64,000 nt of DNA from Gemmata massiliana (GTDB lineage Bacteria > Planctomycetota > Planctomycetia > Gemmatales > Gemmataceae). Of the stretch, positions 60,314 through 64,000 are shown in pieces (position 1 is the stretch's first letter; each line of letters opens with the position of its first letter). The position numbers and the translations under genes were made by a program. Location of the stretch: NCBI RefSeq assembly GCF_901538265.1, contig NZ_LR593886.1:3518843-3582842 (forward strand), given 5' to 3'. Below the pieces are notes generated by a model. That model ran no database searches. It was not told the DNA's origin and saw only the letters and a list, made by a program, of their open reading frames with translations.

Positions 60314-61420
60314 TCAATACACCGCGTTGGGGTCGGACGGGCCGCCCGCGCCCTTGGTGGCCGTGCCGCCGCCGTAGCGGGCGTGCCAGCCGTCCGTCGT
60401 GCGGATGCCGTGCAGGTCTTCCATCGTGAGGCCGTACTTCGCGAACCACGGCGTGCCGCTCTTCACGATCGCGTCCGTTTCCTGAACGCGCTTCACACAC
60501 TCGGTCTCGGCGAACTTCTGGCGATCGGCCGGGGAAGCGTAGGTGAAGAACTCTTTCCAGAACGCCCGGCCGCCGAGGATGCCGCTGGCCCCGGCCTTCA
60601 TCGCCATGTCCACCTGCTTCTTGTACTTGTCGTAATCGACGCCCGCGGACAGCAGCACCCACGGCTTCACGCAGGCGTCGTTGAGGCGCTTCAGGTTGTC
60701 CACCAGTTGCGCGTCCGACTCGACGCCGAACGTGCCGGGGAACTCGGCTTTGTAGATGTCGCAGTAGCGGCTGAGGTACTTCGCGGTGTCGATGACGGTC
60801 TTGGCCTTCCGCGCCGCGACCTTGTCCTTCGCTTCCTCGACGCCGTTGATCTTGTACGCGAAGTGCAGCGGTTCGAGCAGGAACAGGATGTCGTGCTTGA
60901 TGCACTCGTCGTAGATCTGCTGCGTGAACGCGAAGTTGCGCTCGGCCGAGTCGAGTTCGTCGGGCTCGAACTGCGCGAGCAGTTTCACCGCATCGGCCCC
61001 GCAGCGCTTGATCTTCCCGACGCTCCAGCCCGGTTCGACCTCGCCGCACGGCGCGCCGGCCGCGTTCTTGTCGGCCCCGGACTTCTCGACGCGGATGAGC
61101 AGCCCCGTGCTGGGCGGCACCGCGAACGCGGAGACGGTGCTGGCGTAGCCGTAGAACCCGTCCACGAGCAGGCCCGAGCAGTGCGGCGCGAGCGCACGCG
61201 ACAGCATCACCTTCGCGTCCGCGATCTCGGCGTAGGTCGGCTCGCGGTCGGCGCCGGTGGCCTCCTTCGTCGCCTTCTTCATCATCGAGATCATGGAGCT
61301 GTTCTGGTCGGTGGCGACCATCGTCAGCGTGCCGTTCGCGTTGCTGATGCGCTGCAGCCCGCGCAGTTTACCGGGGGTGAGACCGAGTCCGTAGAGTCGC
61401 GTAATCGAAGTGGTGGCCAT
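60314..61420 (-). CDS. Tagatose-bisphosphate aldolase family (LacD-like)
   Basis: AAAGGGGA precedes the ATG at 61420. The 368-residue class I aldolase has VATDQNSSM at the strand-1 position, SGLLVDGFYGY, KRCGADAVKLLAQF, ILFLLEPLHF and the Schiff-base lysine at 224 in IYKAEFPG. LacD enzymes cleave tagatose 1,6-bisphosphate to two triose phosphates. The C-terminal 40 residues (DLHGIRTTDGWHARYGG) extend beyond the classical enzyme. The substrate may differ. Single gene, closed by the hairpin. Confidence 0.82.
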   Translation of the reverse strand: MATTSITRLYGLGLTPGKLRGLQRISNANGTLTMVATDQNSSMISMMKKATKEATGADREPTYAEIADAKVMLSRALAPHCSGLLVDGFYGYASTVSAFAVPPSTGLLIRVEKSGADKNAAGAPCGEVEPGWSVGKIKRCGADAVKLLAQFEPDELDSAERNFAFTQQIYDECIKHDILFLLEPLHFAYKINGVEEAKDKVAARKAKTVIDTAKYLSRYCDIYKAEFPGTFGVESDAQLVDNLKRLNDACVKPWVLLSAGVDYDKYKKQVDMAMKAGASGILGGRAFWKEFFTYASPADRQKFAETECVKRVQETDAIVKSGTPWFAKYGLTMEDLHGIRTTDGWHARYGGGTATKGAGGPSDPNAVY

Positions 61421-61500
61421 CGAAGCGAATCCCCTTTGCAAAATTTGAGTAATCGCTTGACATCTTAGTGGTGAGGCGTTCTACGGACAGGTTGCGCCCC

Positions 61501-62292
61501 TCAATGCGCACCGATCCAGCGCGCGGCAAAATCGAGATAAGCGGCACGAATTTCCGGGAATTGCGTCACGTTGGGGACATGGTTCAGTTCGAGAAGGTTT
61601 GGTGTACCGTCGGGGGAAATGATGTAGTCGGCCGCGCACACCGCGAGGTCGAAATGATCTCGAAGTGAGCACACATCCGCGGCAAGTGCCTCATCCAATG
61701 GCATGAACGCTGCGGTTGTGTGGTGAATGGATTTCTTCCAGTCGTCCCCGCCGAGTCGGAGCTGGAACAGGGTGTCGCCGATGGCCGTCACGCGCACGGC
61801 CTCACCGTCCAAAAATGGCTCGATGAGCGACGGTTCGCTCGCGGTCCACGTCTCGGCAAAGCACTCTTTCCCCTCACCACAGTGCCATTCGCCCCATTTT
61901 GCGACGGACCGCGTATCCGTGCTGAAAGTTGTTCCGGCGTCGGTGTACGAACGGGGCAGGGTGGCGAACCGCGACACCTTCCGAACGCGGGCCAGATTCG
62001 CGATGCGCGGGCGGCAATCGAGTAACCCGGACGCGCTCGGCAAGCACGGCCCGACCCACAGCGCCAGCGCTGTGATTCCCGGCAAATCGTTCTCGAAGAT
62101 CCCGTGGAACACAACCTTATCGACCGGCCCGGTCCAGTCCCAGGTGCCGAACCGAGCGAGGTAGAGTTGTTGGTCGCGGATCTGTACTTTCGGCATCATG
62201 TCGAAGGAAACGATGCGGCACGCGACGCGCGACTTGAGTTCGTTCACTTCTTCGCGATCGAGTCCGATCAGAGCAACGGTTTCGGTGGACAT
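61501..62292 (-). CDS. RimK-like ATP-grasp protein
   Basis: The start at 62292 follows AAGGA; the open frame upstream is a shadow of the preceding gene. The 263-residue product has a pre-ATP-grasp domain (TVALIGLDREEVNELKSRV) and a C-terminal catalytic half with SLIEPFLDGEAVRVTAIGD, CAADYIISPDGTPNLLELNHVPN and FAARWIGAH. This is the RimK/glutathione synthetase pattern, in which an acyl-phosphate is formed and joined to an amine. The glycine-rich loop is degenerate. The product is unknown. It overlaps the membrane protein gene upstream by 25 bases. Confidence 0.78.
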   Translation of the reverse strand: MSTETVALIGLDREEVNELKSRVACRIVSFDMMPKVQIRDQQLYLARFGTWDWTGPVDKVVFHGIFENDLPGITALALWVGPCLPSASGLLDCRPRIANLARVRKVSRFATLPRSYTDAGTTFSTDTRSVAKWGEWHCGEGKECFAETWTASEPSLIEPFLDGEAVRVTAIGDTLFQLRLGGDDWKKSIHHTTAAFMPLDEALAADVCSLRDHFDLAVCAADYIISPDGTPNLLELNHVPNVTQFPEIRAAYLDFAARWIGAH

Positions 62293-62888
62293 GAGCCGGT
62301 TCCTTGGTGCCCGCGTTTTCGGCGCTTGGTCCCGATCCAGACGCACACCGCCACGCCGCCAATTGCGGCGCTGCCGTAGGCGACGAAGTGGTAACACGCG
62401 ACCACGAGTAGCGCCTTGTGCCGTTCCACCGGGACCAGTTCCGCCGTGCTCGGGTCGAGCGCTACGCCGAGCGTGTCCGCGTGCCGCCAGACGCTCGCGC
62501 CCGTGAGGGCCGTTGCGCCGGCGACCACAGCAACAAGGACGGCTAGCGGGAGCACGAGTTCGCGCGGGTGGAGTTGCGGGCGCGGCCCAACGGTCGCGAC
62601 TAGCCCGGCAACGTACCCGAGCAATATGCCACCCCACCAACCGCCCAGGAACCCCCAACAGACACCAAGTAGCGTTGGGTCGGCTACGCCCGGAATGGGG
62701 TTGTGGAACACCGTGAAGTATTCCGGACACAGTCGCGCGGAGACCTGATCTTGCAGGATCGCGTACCCCACGATCGCGCCGAACCCGAGTAGTGCGAACC
62801 TGTAGCGCACGCCCTGCGTCGCGAGTACCGCCACGACGAGGCACATCACTATAGGCAAGACGAGTTGGTACGTTTCGAGGGGCCGCAT
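62268..62888 (-). CDS. Integral membrane protein of unknown function
   Basis: The ATG at 62888 (MRPLETYQLVLPIVMCLVV) is preferred over 62951 because it starts directly on a membrane helix. There are about six hydrophobic segments, a conserved-looking GGWWGGILLGYVAGLV and a basic C-terminal tail. I do not recognise the family. The 3' end overlaps the ATP-grasp start by 25 bases, so they are likely co-expressed and may act together. 206 residues. Confidence 0.65.
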   Translation of the reverse strand: MRPLETYQLVLPIVMCLVVAVLATQGVRYRFALLGFGAIVGYAILQDQVSARLCPEYFTVFHNPIPGVADPTLLGVCWGFLGGWWGGILLGYVAGLVATVGPRPQLHPRELVLPLAVLVAVVAGATALTGASVWRHADTLGVALDPSTAELVPVERHKALLVVACYHFVAYGSAAIGGVAVCVWIGTKRRKRGHQGTGSCPPKPLL

Positions 62889-62966
62889 TCGTGAATTCCG
62901 CTGCTGACTTTGTGTCTCGCTGACTGCGCCGCGATCATTCACAAATTTCACACGGAGGGCGCGACC

Positions 62967-63434
62967 GTGCCAATCGAATTTGTGACCGGCGATCTGTTTG
63001 TGAACCGCGTGAACGCGGATGCACTAGCACACGGCTGCAACTGTGCCGGATCGATGGGTGCAGGGATCGCAGTCGGGTTCAAGGAACGTTATCCGGGGAT
63101 GTTCGAGGAGTTCCGCCGGCGGTGCAAAGCCAAACCCGCGGAGTTCGCGCTCGGGGACGTGTTCTTGTGGCGTGAACCCGGCAAACCAGCGGTGTTCAAC
63201 CTGGGTACGCAACCGAGCCCCGGGCGCGGTGCGACCTATCCTGTTGTGGAAACTGCCCTCAACGCGCTCCGCACGGCCGCCGACCAAGCCGGCATTCTCA
63301 CCCTGGCGATGCCCCGAATCGCGGCCGGTTACGGCGGGCTGTCGTGGAAGAAAGTGCGCGTGCTAATCGAATCCGCGTTCGTGGACTGGCCGGGCACACT
63401 GTACGTTTATGAGGAATTCAAAGCGGGCGAATGA
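62967..63434 (+). CDS. Macro-domain protein (ADP-ribose binding)
   Basis: A GTG at 62967 follows GGAGGG. The 155-residue product is a single macro domain: EFVTGDLF, HGCNCAGSMGAGIAVGFKERYP, PAVFNLGTQPSPGRGATY and IAAGYGGLSWKKV, with the asparagine and glycine loops that hold ADP-ribose. It could remove ADP-ribose from a macromolecule or bind its derivatives. No ADP-ribosyltransferase lies next to it, so a toxin-antitoxin pair is not supported. Divergent from the membrane protein gene, 79 bases apart. Confidence 0.88.
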   Translation: MPIEFVTGDLFVNRVNADALAHGCNCAGSMGAGIAVGFKERYPGMFEEFRRRCKAKPAEFALGDVFLWREPGKPAVFNLGTQPSPGRGATYPVVETALNALRTAADQAGILTLAMPRIAAGYGGLSWKKVRVLIESAFVDWPGTLYVYEEFKAGE

Positions 63435-63443
63435 GGTGCTCCC

Positions 63444-63503
63444 GTGTTGGACGAACGGGCGCTACTGGCTGCGATCCGCGACAACCCGGACACGGGGAGC
63501 AGA
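63444..63503 (+). pseudogene. Remnant of a TIGR02996 gene start
   Basis: A GTG with GAGG eight bases upstream starts LDERALLAAIRDNPDTG, the beginning of a TIGR02996 domain. After 18 codons the homology stops (no RLxYADWL) and the frame enters the antisense of the neighbouring FG-GAP gene. The gene was probably cut off by a rearrangement between 63490 and 63504. Confidence 0.55.
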
Positions 63504-64000
63504 TCAACCCACTTCGACGCCGCCGAGGAAGCCGCCGAACGCGAGGAACGAGTTGCTCGCGTTCAGGCTGGTTCCGTCGACCGACGTGATGCTCGATGTT
63601 CCGGTCTTCGAGCTGGCGACGATGTCGAGGACACCGTCGCCGTTCACATCGGCAACCGCGACCGAGAGGTTGCCGGTGATGCCCGGCACTGCCAGGAAGC
63701 TCCGTAGCTCGGATTGGTCGCGCCCGCTGAACACCTTCACGTGCGAGCTGCCTGTTGCGGCCCCGACAACGACATCGGCGCGGCCGTCGCCGTTCAGGTC
63801 GCCCGCGGCAACCGTCACCCCGCCCAGGTAGCCCGGGAACGCGAAAAAGCTCTGGAGCAACGACCCGTCGCGCCCGCTAAACACCTTCACGTGCGAGCTG
63901 CGGCCTGCGGCACCGACGATCACGTCAGCGAACCCGTCGCCGTCGATGTCGCCGCTGGCCACCGAGACCCCGCTCAGTGAGCCCGAGAACGCGAGCAGGC
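63504..64000 (-). CDS. FG-GAP repeat protein, C-terminal part
   Basis: The frame is open to the right edge, so the N-terminus lies outside the window. Three to four FG-GAP repeats are visible, such as ASGDIDGDGFADVIVGAAG, AAGDLNGDGRADVVVGAATG and AVADVNGDGVLDIVASSKTG, ending FLGGVEVG. The ending resembles those of the 55176 and 58445 products (ILGGIEVG), so this is a third member of the group on the other strand. Probably a surface protein. Confidence 0.85.
   Translation of the reverse strand, partial: LLAFSGSLSGVSVASGDIDGDGFADVIVGAAGRSSHVKVFSGRDGSLLQSFFAFPGYLGGVTVAAGDLNGDGRADVVVGAATGSSHVKVFSGRDQSELRSFLAVPGITGNLSVAVADVNGDGVLDIVASSKTGTSSITSVDGTSLNASNSFLAFGGFLGGVEVG

Noticed and set aside
62967-63434. 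Macro-domain gene as the antitoxin of a DarT-type toxin pair
   Set aside because: No ADP-ribosyltransferase gene is adjacent; the neighbours are a membrane protein and a TIGR02996 remnant.
1-64000. Search for a prophage, restriction-modification, or Cas-type defence system
   Set aside because: No integrase, phage structural gene, methylase, nuclease cluster or cas gene was recognised; the only mobile element is the IS701-family copy. The TerY-P triad is the nearest thing to a stress or conflict module.
1-64000. rRNA and tRNA genes
   Set aside because: No conserved rRNA segment or tRNA T-arm/anticodon arrangement was recognised in the intergenic regions by reading.

Overview
The window comes from a high-GC planctomycete, most likely a member of the Gemmataceae (Gemmata-like). 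The pointers are gene families concentrated in that group: DUF1559 prepilin-like proteins with the H-X9-DG signature, TIGR02996 and TIGR03067 domain proteins, DUF1549/DUF1553 and DUF1501 pairs, EF-hand repeat proteins, FG-GAP proteins with an N-terminal LEDRLTP motif, and a CotH kinase protein. No rRNA, tRNA or CRISPR array was recognised. The family is inferred from gene content, not from a marker gene.

Layout. 0-5.8 kb: the end of a subtilase, a TIGR02996/leucine-rich protein, a sialate O-acetylesterase-like enzyme, a lipoprotein and an MCE (MlaD-like) protein behind a lipoprotein. 6.4-10.2 kb: a prepilin-like protein, a small lipoprotein and a di-heme cytochrome c peroxidase with a C-terminal EF-hand extension. 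10.3-12.7 kb: an esterase gene split by an intact IS701-family element with a CTAA target duplication. 13.2-15.3 kb: a G8/parallel-beta-helix protein. 15.6-20.6 kb: a duplicated array of four prepilin-like genes and two lipoprotein genes. 20.7-25.2 kb: a DUF1549/DUF1553, DUF1501 and EF-hand operon. 25.2-31.0 kb: a CRTAC1-like FG-GAP protein, then a 1228-residue protein that joins an M14 carboxypeptidase to a complete DPP-IV-type S9B peptidase.

31.1-37.1 kb: a hexuronate pair (SDR oxidoreductase and tagaturonate epimerase), a ceramidase-like membrane protein, a poly-acidic protein, a metallophosphoesterase and a sugar-nucleotide epimerase. 37.2-42.1 kb: a second DUF1549/DUF1553, DUF1501 and EF-hand operon on the opposite strand. 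42.2 kb: a TIGR03067 protein. 43.2-46.6 kb: a TerY-P triad (vWA, PP2C phosphatase, kinase with helix-hairpin-helix) with a divergent zinc-ribbon membrane protein. 47.8-54.8 kb: a phosphate-themed stretch with a VTC polyphosphate polymerase, CotH kinase, PhoU-like protein, DUF47 protein, Pit transporter and a Tat-exported phosphatase. 55.2-60.2 kb: two paralogous FG-GAP surface proteins. 60.3-64 kb: a LacD-type aldolase, an ATP-grasp protein, a membrane protein, a macro-domain protein, a TIGR02996 remnant and the end of a third FG-GAP protein.

The most notable items are the M14-DPP-IV fusion, the TerY-P triad, a leader hairpin conserved by compensatory change in front of two prepilin genes, and paired TTAGC elements with near-equal spacing in front of two unrelated genes. 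Intergenic hairpins mark most operon ends. Many start codons were moved downstream of the longest frame because of a Shine-Dalgarno site, a signal peptide or domain alignment.
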